DNA of 64,000 nucleotides, taken from positions 106,808,349-106,872,348 of the forward strand of contig NC_064821.1 in NCBI RefSeq assembly GCF_024166365.1. Direction: 5' to 3'. Of this stretch, positions 10,266 to 21,375 are shown in pieces. The notes below the pieces were generated by a model. It was not told the DNA's origin. It was given only the letters and a program-made list of their open reading frames with translations, and made no database searches. This DNA comes from Elephas maximus indicus. Taxonomy: Eukaryota; Chordata; Mammalia; Proboscidea; Elephantidae. Position numbers and translations under genes: made by a program. Numbering within the stretch: position 1 is the stretch's first letter; every line of letters begins with the position of its first letter.

Positions 10266-11312
10266 TCAGGAGTCAGCAAACCATAGCCTGTGGGGCAAAT
10301 CCAGTCTTATTGCCTGTTTTTATATGGTTGAAAAATAATCAAAAGAAGAAGCTAAACGTAGGCTTACCATATGATTTAGCAGCTGTGTGCCTAGGTATAT
10401 ACCCAAAAGAGATGAAAACATATGTATGTATGTACACATAAAACGTTCACACAAATGTTTAGAGTAGCTTTATTCACAATTGCCAAAAATTGGAAGCACC
10501 AAGATGTCCTTCAATAGGTGAATGAATAAACACACTGTGGTACATCTGTACAATAGAATATTATTTAGCGATAAAAAGAAATGAGCCATCAAGTCACAAA
10601 AAGACTTGGAGGAACCGTAAGTACACATTGATAAGTGAAAGAAACCAGTCTGAAAATGCTGCAAAAAGTATGATTCTAACTAGATGACATTCAGGAAAAG
10701 GCAAGACTACAAACACAGTAAAAAGATCATTGGTTGCCAGGGGGTGGGAGAAGGGAGAGGGGTGAATAGATGGAGCACAGAGCATTTTAACGGAAGTGAA
10801 ACTCCTATTCTGCATGATACTGTAAGGGTGGGGACATGACATTATGCTTTTGTCAAAACCGATAACACTGTATAACACAAACAGTGAACTCTAACGTAAA
10901 CTGTGGACTTGAGTTAATAATAATGTATCAATATTGGCTCATCAATTGTAACAGAAGATTTTAATAATGAGAGAAACGATGTGTAGGGGGAAAGGAGGGC
11001 ATATAGGAACTCTGCACTTTCTGTAGAATTTTTCTATAAACCTAAAACTGCTCTAAAAAATAAAGCTTATTTTAAAAGATCAAAAGAAGAATAATATTTT
11101 ATGACATGTGAAAACTACATGAAATTCAAATTTCAGTGTCCATAAATAAAGTTTTATTGGAATACAGCCACACTCATTCATTTACATGTTGTCTGTGGTG
11201 CTTTCTCTATACAAAGCCAGAGTTGAGTAGTTGTGATAGAGACCATATGTGGTCCACAAAGCCTGAAATATTTACTACCTGGCCCTTTACAGCAAAAGCT
11301 TGCAAACTGAAA
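10266..11312. mobile_element. hAT-Charlie-like DNA element, split by an L1M
   Basis: The left piece (10266-10350) starts 'aggagtcagcaaaccatagc'. The right piece (11092-11312) contains 'aataaagttttattggaata', 'agttgagtagttgtgataga' and ends 'caaaagcttgcaaact'. The two pieces join at the L1M TSD. The terminal motif is of the kind found in MER-class hAT elements; the exact family is uncertain. Confidence 0.7.
10351..11078 (+). mobile_element. L1M 3' part, nested
   Basis: The end of L1 ORF2 can be read as degraded sequence (tttattcacaattgccaaaa, tggaagcaccaagatgtcct, caatagaatattatttagcg), followed by a 3' UTR ending 'ctctaaaaaataaagc'. A perfect 13-bp TSD, ATCAAAAGAAGAA, lies at 10338-10350 and 11079-11091. 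Confidence 0.85.
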
Positions 11313-11680
11313 CTGTCTTCCAGAGTACAGAACACGACATTTTTTTTTCAAAACTAGCTAATAACAATCTTTTGTAGAAGTCACTCCTTCATTTCAATTT
11401 CTTCTAAAGAAAACAAATTATGCTTCCTGTATTTCATGGAGGAAGTTTATCTCAAGACTTGCCAGAGCCCTGAGACTTGTCTTTGCCATGTTTGAGACAA
11501 AGAGCTATATAGTACCGAGATAGATACATAAATACACCGATAAAGAGACATGGGAGAAGAGTGATACAGAAAATCAAAGGGAAAAGACTGGATGCCACAT
11601 TTTCACACTAAATTCACAAGGGAGATTTTCCTTCTGTTGGGATCAGTTCAAAAGTACATAATGTGGCCTTTTCCAAAGCC
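11313..11680. other. Unassigned spacer
   Basis: I see no gene, RNA or repeat family here apart from a T9 run near 11340. Confidence 0.4.
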
Positions 11681-11876
11681 CCCCAAAAAACCTCACTGCC
11701 ATCAAGTCAATTCTGACTCACAGTGGCTCCATATGTTACAGAGTAGAACTGTTCCACAGAGTTTTCTTGGCTGATGTCTTTAAGGAAGCAGATCACCAAG
11801 CCTTTCTTCTGTGGCACTGGTGGGTAGGTTCAAACTGCCAACATTTAGGACAGTGATCGAGTGCCACCCAGAGACC
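11681..11876 (-). mobile_element. AfroSINE, long diverged form
   Basis: Reversed tail 'actgccatcaagtcaattct', a middle block 'aaggaagcagatcaccaagc', then 'ggttcaaactgccaac'. The head is eroded to 'gtgccacccagagacc'. No clear TSD was found. Confidence 0.8.
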
Positions 11877-11983
11877 TGCATTTCCCAAATTCTGGTGCTC
11901 TTTTCATTACAGTAAAATGTTAATTGAGATTACTAAGAGAATTGTCATCTTATAACTCATATTTACCATAGTAGGGTTTGACC

Positions 11984-14900
11984 ACAAAAGACAACGTTCC
12001 TCTGGAATTCATAAAGTTTTCATTTCACTGGCCATTTTTCTCAGAAGCAGACCAGCAGGTCCTTCCTCCTAGCCTAATTCTGGAAGCTCCACTGAAACCT
12101 GTCCACCATGGGTGACCCTAGGGAAAATATGACCAGGGAAGAGCTACCTCCTCAAAGTAGAGCTGACCTTAATGATGTGAATGGAGTCAAGCTTTCGGGA
12201 CATTCATTTGCTGATATAGCACAACGCAAAATGAGACGAAATAGCTGAAAACATCCATTAATAATTGGAATGTGAAATGTATGAAGTATGAATCTAGAAA
12301 AATTGGAAGTCATCAAAAATAAAACGGGACATGTAAGATCAATATCCTAGGCATTAGTGAGCTGAAAATGGTCTGGTATTGGCCATTTTGAATCGGGCCA
12401 TCATATGGCATACTACACCAGGAATGACAAATTGAAGAGGAATGGCATTGCATTCATTGTCAAAAAAAAACTTCAAGATCTATCCTGGAGTACAACACTG
12501 TCAGTGATAGGATAATATCTATATGCCTAAAAAGAAGACCACTTAATATGACTATTATTCAAATTTATGCACCAACTACTAAGACCAAAATGAAGAAATT
12601 GAAGATTTTACCAACTTCTGCAGTCTGAAATTGATAGACTATGCAACCAGAATGCACTGATAATTTCTGGTGATTGGAATGTGAAAGCTGGAAACAAAGA
12701 AGGATCAGTATTTGGAAAATATGGCCTCAGTGATAGAAACGACGCCTAAGATCCCATGACAGAATTTTGCTAAACCAATAACTTCTTCATTGCAAATACC
12801 TCTTTTCAACAACATAAATGGCAACTACACATGTGGACCTTGCCAGATGGAATACATAGGAATCTGTGGAAAGAGATGATGGAAAAGCTCAATAACATCA
12901 GTCAGAACAAGCTCAGAGGCTGAGTGTGGAACAGGCCATCAATTGTTTGTCTGCAAGTTCAATTTAAGCTGAAGAAAATTAGAGCAAGTTCACAAAAGCC
13001 AAAATATGACCTTGAGTATATCCTATCTGAATTTATAGACCATCTCAAGAATAGATTTGACACATTGAACACTAATGACCGAAGGGCAAATGAGTTGTAG
13101 GATGATGCTAAGGAATTATACATGAAGAAAGCAAAAGGTCATTAAAAAGACAGGAAAAAAAGAAAAGACCAAAAAGGATGTCAGAAAAGACTCTGAAACT
13201 TGCTCTTGAACATAGAATAGCTAAAGTGAACAGAAGAAATGATGAAGTAAAAGAGCTGAACAGAAGATTTCAAAGGGCAGCTCAAGAAGACAGAGTAAAG
13301 TATTATAATGACAGGTTTCAGCAGAGCTTCTAGACTAAGACAAGCTAGGAAGAAGGACCTGGTGGTCTACTTCTGAAAAAATTGGCTAGCGAAATGAAAA
13401 CCTTATGAATTCCAGCGGAACATTGTCTTTTGCTGTCAAACCCTACTATAGTAGATATCAGTTTTAAGACAACAATTCTCTGAGGAATTCCGACTACAAG
13501 TAAAAGCATAATTAAAGCAAAGATCTAGGAGTTAGAAACCAAAAGGGAAGAACACTCTTGGCATTTCTCAAGCTGAAAGAACTGAAAAAAAAATTCAAGC
13601 CTTGAGTTGCAATATTGAAGGATTCTATGGGGAAAATATTGAATGACACAGGAAGCATCCAAAGAAGATGAAAGGAACACACAGTCACTGTACCAAAAAG
13701 AATTGGTCAATGTTCATCCGTTTCAAGAGGTAGCATGTGATCAAGAACCAATGGTACTGAAGGAAGAAGTCCAAGCTGCACTGAAGGGAATGGTGAAAAA
13801 CAAGGCCCCAGGAACTGGCAGAGTACCAGTTGAGATCTTTCAACAAAGGGATGCCGTGCTAGAGGTACTCACTTGTCTATGCCAAGAAATTTGGAAGACA
13901 GCTACCTGGCCAAATGATTGGAAGAGAACCACTTGTGCCCATTCCAAAGAAAGGTGACCCAACCAAATGCAGAAATTACAGATCATTCAAAAGTGGTTGC
14001 AGCAGTACATCGACAGGAAACTGCCAGAAATTCAAGCTGGATTCAGAAGAAGATGTGGAACCAGGAATATCATTGCTGATGTCAGCTGGATCCTGGCTGA
14101 AAGCAGAAAACACCAGGAAGATGTTTACCTATGTTTTGTTGACTATGCAAAGGCATTTGACTGTTTGGATCATAACAAATTATGGACAACATTGTGAAGA
14201 ATAGAATTCCAGGACACTCAGTTGTGCTCATGAGTAACCAGAATGCAGTCGCTCAAACAGAACAAGGGGATATTGCATGGCTTAAAGTCAAGACAGGTGT
14301 GCAGTGTTGTGCATTTTCACCCTACTTACTCAATCTGTATGCTGAGCAAATAATCCAAAAAGCTGGACTATATGAAGAAGACCTTGGCATCAGGATTGGA
14401 GGAAGACTCGTCAACAACCTGCGATATGCCGATGGCACAACGTTGTTTGCTGAAAGCGAAGACTTGGAACACTTACTGATGAAGATCAAAGACTGCAGCC
14501 TTCGGCATGGATTATACCTCAACAAAAAGAAAACAAAAATCCTAAACAACATCATAAAAAACAGAGAAAATATTGAAGTTGTCAAGGATTTCATTTTACT
14601 TGGATTCACAACACCCATGGAAGCAGCAGTCAAGAAATCAAACAACGTATTGCATTGGGCAAAGCTGCTGCAAAAGATCTCTTCAAAGTGTTAGAAAGCA
14701 AAGATGTCACTTTGAGGGCTATGGGCGCCTGACCCAAGCCATAGTATTTTCATCCGCCTCATATTCATGTGAAAGCTGGATAATGAATAAGGAAGACCCA
14801 AGAAGAATTGATGTTTTTGAGTTATGGTGTCAGCTAAGAATATTGAATATACTATGGACTGCCAGAAGAACAAACAAATCTGTCTTGGAAGAAGTACAGC

Positions 14901-15184
14901 CGGAATGCTCCTTAGAAGCAAGGATGGCAAGATTTTGTCTCATGTACTTTGAACACGTTATCAAGAGGAACCATTCCCTGGAGAAGGACATCACGCTTGA
15001 TAAAGCAGAGGGTCAGCAAAAAAGAGGAAAAGCCTCAACAAGATGTACTGACACAGTAGCAAACAACAATGGGCTCAAGCATAACGAGGATTGTGAGGAT
15101 GGCACAGGTCCGGGCAGCATTTCACTCTGTTGTACATGGGGTTGCTATGAGTTGGAATCTACTTGATGGCACCTAACAACAACT
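11984..15184 (+). mobile_element. RTE-clade LINE copy A, near full length, 5' end inverted
   Basis: The element ends at 15184 with the RTE terminus (gatggcacctaacaacaac). Its first part, 11984-12119, is RTE 5' UTR in the opposite orientation: 'aattcataaagttttcat' and 'gaaacctgtccaccatgggt' match the plus-strand text of the minus-oriented copy C. Forward sequence resumes by about 12129 with 'gggaagagctacctcctcaa'. The flanks GGGTTTGACC (11974-11983) and GGGTTGACC (15185-15193) look like a TSD with one indel. About 210 bp at 13313-13530 replaces normal coding sequence; the first part of this block is RTE 5'-UTR-like and the rest is unidentified. Confidence 0.85.
12129..15166 (+). pseudogene. 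RTE copy A endonuclease/RT pseudogene
   Basis: Remains of the single large RTE protein (AP endonuclease plus reverse transcriptase), which nicks the target and copies RNA onto it. Short frames cover the end of the linker (13643-13957), RT fingers/palm (13967-14204, FVDYAKAFDCLDHNK), palm/thumb (14182-14694) and C-terminus (14573-15166). The catalytic box reads LRYADGTTLF, so the second Asp is Gly. The endonuclease half is full of frameshifts. This is the most decayed of the three copies. Confidence 0.85.
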
Positions 15185-15690
15185 GGGTTGACCTGTATTT
15201 GGTCAAGCTGAATGCACTGAAGTTCATAAAGGAACCATCAATTCTTCCCAAAGAGAAAACCTGAAGGTTTTCTATTCCTGACATAATAATTTAATTAAAT
15301 TAGAAAATTTTATATGTTTTTATTTAACTTCTCCATCACCCTCTATAAAACATATTACTCCATTTTTTCTACCACTCATCTGGAGTGCTGGTGCCTCACT
15401 TTCCTTTATTTTTCTCTCCACTCCAGAAATTCTTTATCATTTCAGTGTATTACAGGCAGGCAAAGCCTGGCCCTTATTAGAGTGACAAGGACTATTTCCT
15501 TAATTACTGTTCATAGATAATAGCATTTATGCTGGCAGCTCTCCATGCTATTCAATCAGGCAAGATTCAAAAAAAAAAAAAAAAGCTGGTTTGCCAAAAG
15601 GGAGATTAGCATAAATGCCTGCAGTCCCGTTGTATTTTTTGAAGTTTACAGCTTTCTTCTTCTTGGAAGTTCTATTTTAAAATTACAAAA
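15185..15690. other. Unassigned spacer
   Basis: AT-rich with an A16 run near 15570. No gene or repeat family was recognised. Confidence 0.4.
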
Positions 15691-15905
15691 GGAATAGATA
15701 TACACAGGGAAAGCAAAGTTCTTCGATGGTTACCAGGGGTGGGAGGGAGAGGGAGGAGGAATCACTATTTAGATAGTAGACACTTGTTACTTTTGGTGAT
15801 GGGAAAGGCAATCCCAAATATGGGTGAAGTCAGCACAACTTGACCAAGGTACGTAAAGATACTAAGAAGTATACAAGATAAAGGGGCAATTTCATTAAAT
15901 GCTAT

Positions 15906-15970
15906 TGTTTTGTTGTTTAGGTGCCATCCAGTCAGTTCTGACTCATAGCGCCACCAGGTATAACAGAACA
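15906..15970 (-). mobile_element. 65-bp RTE tail-only insertion
   Basis: It consists only of the reversed RTE terminus (gttgtttaggtgccatccag...ctgactcatag...acagaaca). A perfect 9-bp TSD, AAATGCTAT, lies at 15897-15905 and 15971-15979 within L1 3' UTR. This is extreme 5' truncation of an RTE or an RTE-tailed SINE. Confidence 0.85.
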
Positions 15971-16134
15971 AAATGCTATAACATACAATTGTGTAATCAC
16001 ACACAAAAAATATGTGTGGTTACGGAGGTAGATACGGGTGCATATATGTATATAGGAAGGCATATGCAAGTAAATGCATGTGCACGTATAGGCATACTGT
16101 GAGCATATGTATAAACATGTTTGTACACATACAT

Positions 16135-16138
<4 letters not shown>

Positions 16139-16185
<47 letters not shown>
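16139..16185. repeat. (AT)n microsatellite
   Basis: Uninterrupted AT dinucleotides for about 46 bp, preceded by degenerate TACACA/TACATA repeats from 16118. They create the Ile-Tyr repeat frames seen on both strands, which are not genes. Confidence 0.97.
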
Positions 16186-16188
<3 letters not shown>

Positions 16189-17070
16189 ACCCATAACCCA
16201 TCCCATAGAGGGCACAGTTACAGAGCCTTCCTAGACATACTCAGACAACTCAAATGATTGGTAGACTGGGTCAAAAGGCTTGGGACCGTGATCTCAGAGA
16301 ACAGCTTAGTCAATTTGCATAATATAGTTTTCAAAGACAATGTTCTACATCCTAGTTTGGTGGGATCTTAAAAGCTTGTGAGCAGCCATCTAAGATACAA
16401 CTATTAATCTCTACTCCTAAGGAGCAAAAGAAAATGAAGGAAATCAGGGGCTAAAAGAAGAAACTAGTCTAGGGGACTAATAGCCCTCACAAACCACTAC
16501 CTCTTCTAACCTGAGACCAGAAGAACTAGATGATGCCTGACTACCACTATCAACCGTTCTGACCAGGATACAATAGAAGATCTCAAAAAGAATGGGGGAA
16601 AAATATAGAACAAAACTCAAATTCCTAAAAAAAGGCCAGACCTACTGGACTAATAGAGACTACAGGAAGCCCAAAGACTATTGCCCCAAAATAGCCTTTG
16701 AAGTTACTTGCAAAAAACACCTTTTGAACTTGGAATTGAAGCTATTTCTGCAGGTCACCTTTCAGCCAAATAATAGATTGGCTTATAAAATAAACGATAC
16801 CATCCATGAGTAATGTGCTCCCTTGAACAATTAACTGTATGAGACCAAACGGTCAACAGTTACCCAAAAGCAAAGATGAAAAGGCAAGGAAGAGAAGAGA
16901 AGCTAGATCAATGGAAACAAAACAAACAGAATGGAAATAATGAGAATGCTGACACATTATGAATATTGTAACCAATGGAACAGAACAATTAGTATAAAAA
17001 CTGTTAAAGGGGAATCTAATTTGCTGTGTAAACTTTCATCTAAAACACAATAAATATTATTTTAAAAAAT

Positions 17071-18904
17071 TTACAAATGGATTACAATAGTAGCATCCAC
17101 CTGATGGAGGAAAACAAGGCAAGCAGGCCATTTTAAAAATCACAGCTTTTAAACTAATTTCTAAAGTAAACCTAATGGTACCATAGAGAACAAGAAGAAG
17201 GTCTCCAGTCTAATCCTGGTAGCACTGTGATTTCTCACTGCTAAACCACCCAGTGTATTCACTTTTCCTTTGTGTGGGCTGGCATATTTACCTTCACCAA
17301 GGACCTTTCTCTGTTCCTTGGTTCTGTGTTATAGCACTCATGATCGATGAATTATCGTCAAGGACAAACTAAGGCTTCTGCTTCTTACCAAAACAACTTT
17401 TACAGAACACAACATTTTTCCAGGGAAGAAATGAAGATTTCAACATTATTCATTTTTGTTAACAGGTTAGGCAGGATGGTTTAATACAAATGGTGAATAA
17501 AATGAGAACTTGGAAAAGTAACTGCAAAAACGGTAGACTTGAATTAACAGCAAATACATGCAAATTACCACAGCCTTAAAGCTGTCTTCTGAGGAAAATG
17601 CCAGCTACTGATTACTTTTTAAAAGTTAAAATGGCAATCACCCAATTATTTGCCCTTTCCTTCTGACTTCTAACCCAACCCAAAATGTTACTTCTAAAGA
17701 AAAATTATGTACATATGGCCATGATGGCCCCAAAGCATAGGAACTTTTTGTTTGTTTTGTTTTTAATCCTTTCTGGCCTGTTTCTCCCCATATGCCCAAC
17801 AACCCTCCTCCCCTGTGGATACACCAACTTTGTGATCTCATCTACGATATAGACCAGGAATGCTCATTGAGTCCATTTCAACACCAGAAAAGACTTAACA
17901 ACCTACAGGTACTTCTCTATCATGCAGTATACATCCTCTTGGTTCTAATATGTTAAAGTATCTCAGGTCTTAATTTACAAATCTCTTAAATACTGTGGTT
18001 TAATAGATGGTGGTCCACCTTTGGTCCCAAGCAGCAAGAGAAAGGACACATAAAAGACAAAGACAAAAGAGCTATTGAAAATAAGGGAAAACGTTATTTA
18101 TTCATTCTGTCATTTTCTCTATTTTTCTGTATCTGAAATGCTTCACAGGTTTAAATATTGCTTTTCTAAGGAAAAAAAAAAAAAAGCCAGAGAAGTTACC
18201 AGGTGCTCAAATTCTAAAAGAAGAAAGAAGGAAAATTGCACTGTGTTTTCCTTTTTCAGGGGTAGTAAGTAAGTTGAAGAAAACTCTGAACTGCAGTTGC
18301 ATTGGAGGGACAGTGATCTAGGGGGTCCCTGGGAGCAATATTCCTATTCCACTGAAGGAGGTGAGCCAAGATACTTATAAGCTCTAGAGAACCTTTAACA
18401 CAGGAAGCTATTTATCATAACAAGCTTGGTTGATACTGTTCCCATACTGAACCAATTAGGTTCGCCTATTTCGTCATACTTCATAACTTGGGATGATAGG
18501 TTTCCAAGTATGGTACAGTGTAGTAATTGAATTTTGATCAAACACACATGGCCCATAACCCAGTATGTGAAATTTTCAGAACAGTTCACAGCTTTTAAAT
18601 ATCCAGTCAACATGTTGCCAAAAGTACAGGATGTACTTGAGGCAAGGGGGAAAGAAAAGGGAGGGCTGAATCTTGGTAGAGCTGTAAAACAAATATTTTT
18701 GTTCTTTTTCTCTTCTTATTTTTCAAATAGCAGTGGAGAAAGGCCGTGGGATATCATATCATAACTCAAGTCTTCCCCTTGCTTGTTCCATGTGCATAAA
18801 CATCTTTGAGTCTCATTTCAGATTACCATTTTTTTTTTTTACATGAAACTATTTTCATGTCTTGGGCCTGTTACGCATGACCTGCTAGCATTTCTCATCA
18901 CAAC
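17071..18904. other. Unique-looking non-coding stretch
   Basis: I recognise no repeat family, RNA or gene. Open frames are at most 76 codons, and none has an acceptor/donor pair that looks convincing. Confidence 0.5.
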
Positions 18905-19129
18905 ACTTGTATGTTCAAAAAATATATCTTGAGGACCTACTATGTGCTAGACACCGGGTATACAAGCAAACTCCTTTGAACAACAACAAAAAAAACATGA
19001 CCCCTGTCTTCATTCAACCTACTGTGACTGAGGAGATGACATAAAATGAATAAAAACATCATAACTTTATGATGTGAGCTCAGACCAGGTGTAAAAAAAA
19101 AAAATTTTTTTTTTTTTTTTTATTGTAGA

Positions 19130-19432
19130 GACCCGCTAAATTTAAGCATATTAGTCATGGAGGAAAAGAAACTAGCCAGGATTCTCTCAATAATGACGGG
19201 TGAACACGGAAGACCCCAGTGCAGAATCCCGCCCCAAGGTGGGTGGGAAATGTGGCTTAGGGAAGACCGGCTCCCCAGTGCTGCCTGTGGGGGGTCCACG
19301 CCCTTCTGATCCAGGCCCAGCCTGTGGATAGTGTGAGGCCGGTAGCGGCCCCAGTGTGTGGGCCTAGTCTTCCCATAGTTGGGTTGCTTGGGAATGCAGC
19401 CCACAGTGGGTGGTAAATCCCATCTAAGGCTA
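19130..19432 (+). pseudogene. 28S rRNA pseudogene fragment (5' region)
   Basis: About 300 bp collinear with the 5' part of large-subunit rRNA: 'gacccgctaaatttaagcat', 'ggaggaaaagaaactagcca', 'ccttctgatccaggcccagc', 'gtgaggccggtagcggcccc', 'gggttgcttgggaatgcagc', 'tggtaaatcccatctaaggc'. CpG-rich stretches of rRNA are decayed to TG/CA. A12T17 and ATTGTAGA (19093-19129) precede it. AGGTG is repeated at 19087-19091 and 19433-19437, the likely TSD. No 3' poly(A) follows. It is not a functional rRNA gene. Confidence 0.93.
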
Positions 19433-19694
19433 AGGTGCTAAGTAACATGAATGAAAAATAAGGCATCAGAAGAAACAATAATGGGAATCTAATTCATCTA
19501 GGAGTGGTGAAGTGCAGAGAAGAAGCAGGGAACACATCTCTAAGGAAGTGCCATTTAAATTGATTTCTGAAAGAGGAGGAGTGATCCAAGAGAGCGAGCA
19601 CTGGGAGAAAGAATATTCCCAGGAAAAACAGGTATGTCAATAAGCCCTAAAGTAGGCAAGAGTTTGACAAATTTAAGGACCTGAAGCAAGACTA

Positions 19695-19830
19695 CCAGTA
19701 TCAGTTGCCATGGAGTCAGTTCTGACTCATGGCGACCCCATGTGTGTCAGAGTAGAAATGTGTCCCATAGAGTTTTCAATGGCTGATTTTTCCGTAGATT
19801 GCCAGACCTTTCTTCTGAGAATCCCACTTT
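19695..19830 (-). mobile_element. AfroSINE, truncated
   Basis: Reversed tail 'gttgccatggagtcagttct', 'gcgaccccatgtgtgtcaga' and the middle block 'gtagattgccagacctttct'. The tRNA-like head is missing. It lies inside the L2. Confidence 0.8.
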
Positions 19831-19921
19831 ACAGGGTAGAAAATTGAAGAACTGGTACTGTGATTTACTTAGCCAACATGACAGTTAATCAAAAAAACAC
19901 TCGAGCAGTTTAAATCTGAAT

Positions 19922-20136
19922 TAGCCAACCAGTTGCTGTTGAGTCTATTCTGACTCATGGCAACCCCATGTGTGTCAGAGTAGAACTGTGCTCTATAGGT
20001 TTTTCAATGGCCGAATTTTTGGAAGTAGATCTCCAAGCCTTCCTTCTGAAGCACCTCTGGGTGGACTTCGACCTCCAACCTTTTGGTTAGCAGCCAAATG
20101 TGTTAACTGGTTGTACCACCTAGGAACTCTGAAGAA
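19922..20136 (-). mobile_element. AfroSINE, long form
   Basis: Reversed tail 'gttgctgttgagtctattct', middle 'gaagtagatctccaagcctt', reversed head 'ccttttggttagcagcc...accacctaggaactc'. It is a full-length copy within the L2. Confidence 0.88.
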
Positions 20137-20155
20137 GGGCTAGAGACTAGAATAG

Positions 20156-20182
20156 AAAAAAAAAAAAAATTTTTTTTTTTTT
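20156..20182. repeat. A14T13 insertion flanked by an 8-bp TSD
   Basis: Fourteen A then thirteen T, flanked on both sides by TAGAATAG (20148-20155 and 20183-20190). The duplication implies target-primed insertion of poly(A) sequence and nothing else. Confidence 0.75.
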
Positions 20183-20869
20183 TAGAATAGAGAAAGGCTA
20201 AAAAGGTAGCTTGGGACAAGACGAAACAAGGCCATGTAAAAGATTATTCTAAATGCAGTCCATGAAGTGTGTTAAGCCAGGGAGCAGCATGATGGGAGAT
20301 AAGATTAGAAGCAGAAAGACTAACTAGAAGGCCTTGGCAGTTGCCAAGTGGGAAGTGATAGTGGCTTGGAATAGGGCAATGGTAGGAAAGGAGAAGTGGA
20401 CAAATCTGACAGGTATTTTGGAGTAGAATTGACATGACTTGGTGAAAACTGGATATGGGAAGTGAAGAGAGAGAAGTTTCCAAAAACATTTCCAGGTTTC
20501 CAGCTTGAACAACTTAATGAATAAAGTGTAGAGAATAATAAGTCATTACTATAACTCTTAAGCCTACACCAAAGCAGTATGAGAGCTGTATCACTCTCAC
20601 AAGTTCCTGTTCTGCTCTCTTTGGATTGTGTAGGAACAGATACATTAATCAGGTTCTGGGATACAGAAATTTTCCACTGCACATGCTCATCAAACTTTCC
20701 TTACCATAAACCAGAAGAACGTCTCTAAGCTATGAAATTCAGGCTTTAAAATAAACTTTAAAATTTTACTCTCAGCTCTGTAGACACAGTCATAGATGCT
20801 TGGCAATTGAACTAGGAGAACCTGAAAGAAAACAAATTGCCCCTTTAAAAATGCTTAAAACCCAAGCAT

Positions 20870-21210
20870 TCACTCAACAGATTTTACTGAGTGTCTTTAG
20901 TATGGGGGGTATGAGGTAAATAAGATGTCTTCTCTGTCTTGGCAAAGAGTATATCCTATTAGAAAAGCATAAAAATATGCATAGTACAGTGTAATAAATC
21001 ACATAGATCAAGCAATAGAGCTACCTTTAACGAAGACAGGTCTCAATTCTGCAGGGGCTAGGGGGGATTGGCATGGGGGCACTGCTGTGAAAGACTTCAG
21101 AGAGATTGTAGACATACTGGCGTTGGCTAAGCAGAGAAGAGGGGTGGGGGAGAACTTCCAAGAGAAGGAAACAGCACAAGCAAAGGCATGAGTTTCTGAA
21201 AGATCACTAG
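20870..21210 (-). mobile_element. L2 LINE 3' fragment
   Basis: The plus strand reads 'cattcactcaacagatttta', 'ctgtcttggcaaagagtata' and 'ccaagagaaggaaacagcac', the order of a reversed L2 3' end. Confidence 0.55.
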
Positions 21211-21375
21211 GTATTTGAGGTTGAAGCCCTCTGGGTGAAATAGTAGGGTGTCTAATTCCAGATTGGGAAAGTCATCCTTCTATTCTGAAATCTGAAAACA
21301 CAACCAACCTGATTTATCTATCTCTTGACCCAGGTAGAGAATTCTAACTTGGTAAACCTAAACCAAAAAGGACCT

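Larger units (their letters stand above)
15690..17070 (+). mobile_element. Old L1 3' UTR, long fragment
   Basis: It begins with the end-of-L1 block 'gatggttaccaggggtggga' and continues in order through 'ggaaaggcaatcccaaatat', 'caatttgcataatatagttt', 'aaagcttgtgagcagccatc', 'agaactagatgatgcctgac' and 'gtgtaaactttcatctaaaa'. It is interrupted by a tail-only insertion at 15906-15970 and expanded by an (AT)n tract. No coding part remains. Confidence 0.8.
18905..20520 (-). mobile_element. L2 LINE remnant (interrupted)
   Basis: The plus strand follows the reversed L2 3' region: 'ggacctactatgtgctagac', 'gacccctgtcttcattcaac', then from 19434 'ggaggagtgatccaagagag', and from about 20200 'gccatgtaaaagattattct' and 'gtgatagtggcttggaatag'. 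Interruptions are a 28S-derived insertion (19092-19432), two SINEs and an A14T13 insertion. Decay is heavy and there is no frame. Confidence 0.65.

Noticed and set aside
16020..16180. CRISPR-like array of short spaced repeats
   Set aside because: The repeats are degenerate TACA/TATA microsatellite units without spacers, in mammalian DNA.
15932..16257. Open frames with long Ile-Tyr repeats on both strands
   Set aside because: They come from the (AT)n microsatellite at 16139-16185 and have no coding features.
19130..19432. Functional rRNA gene
   Set aside because: Only ~300 bp of 28S is present, with many substitutions and no 18S, 5.8S or rDNA promoter nearby.
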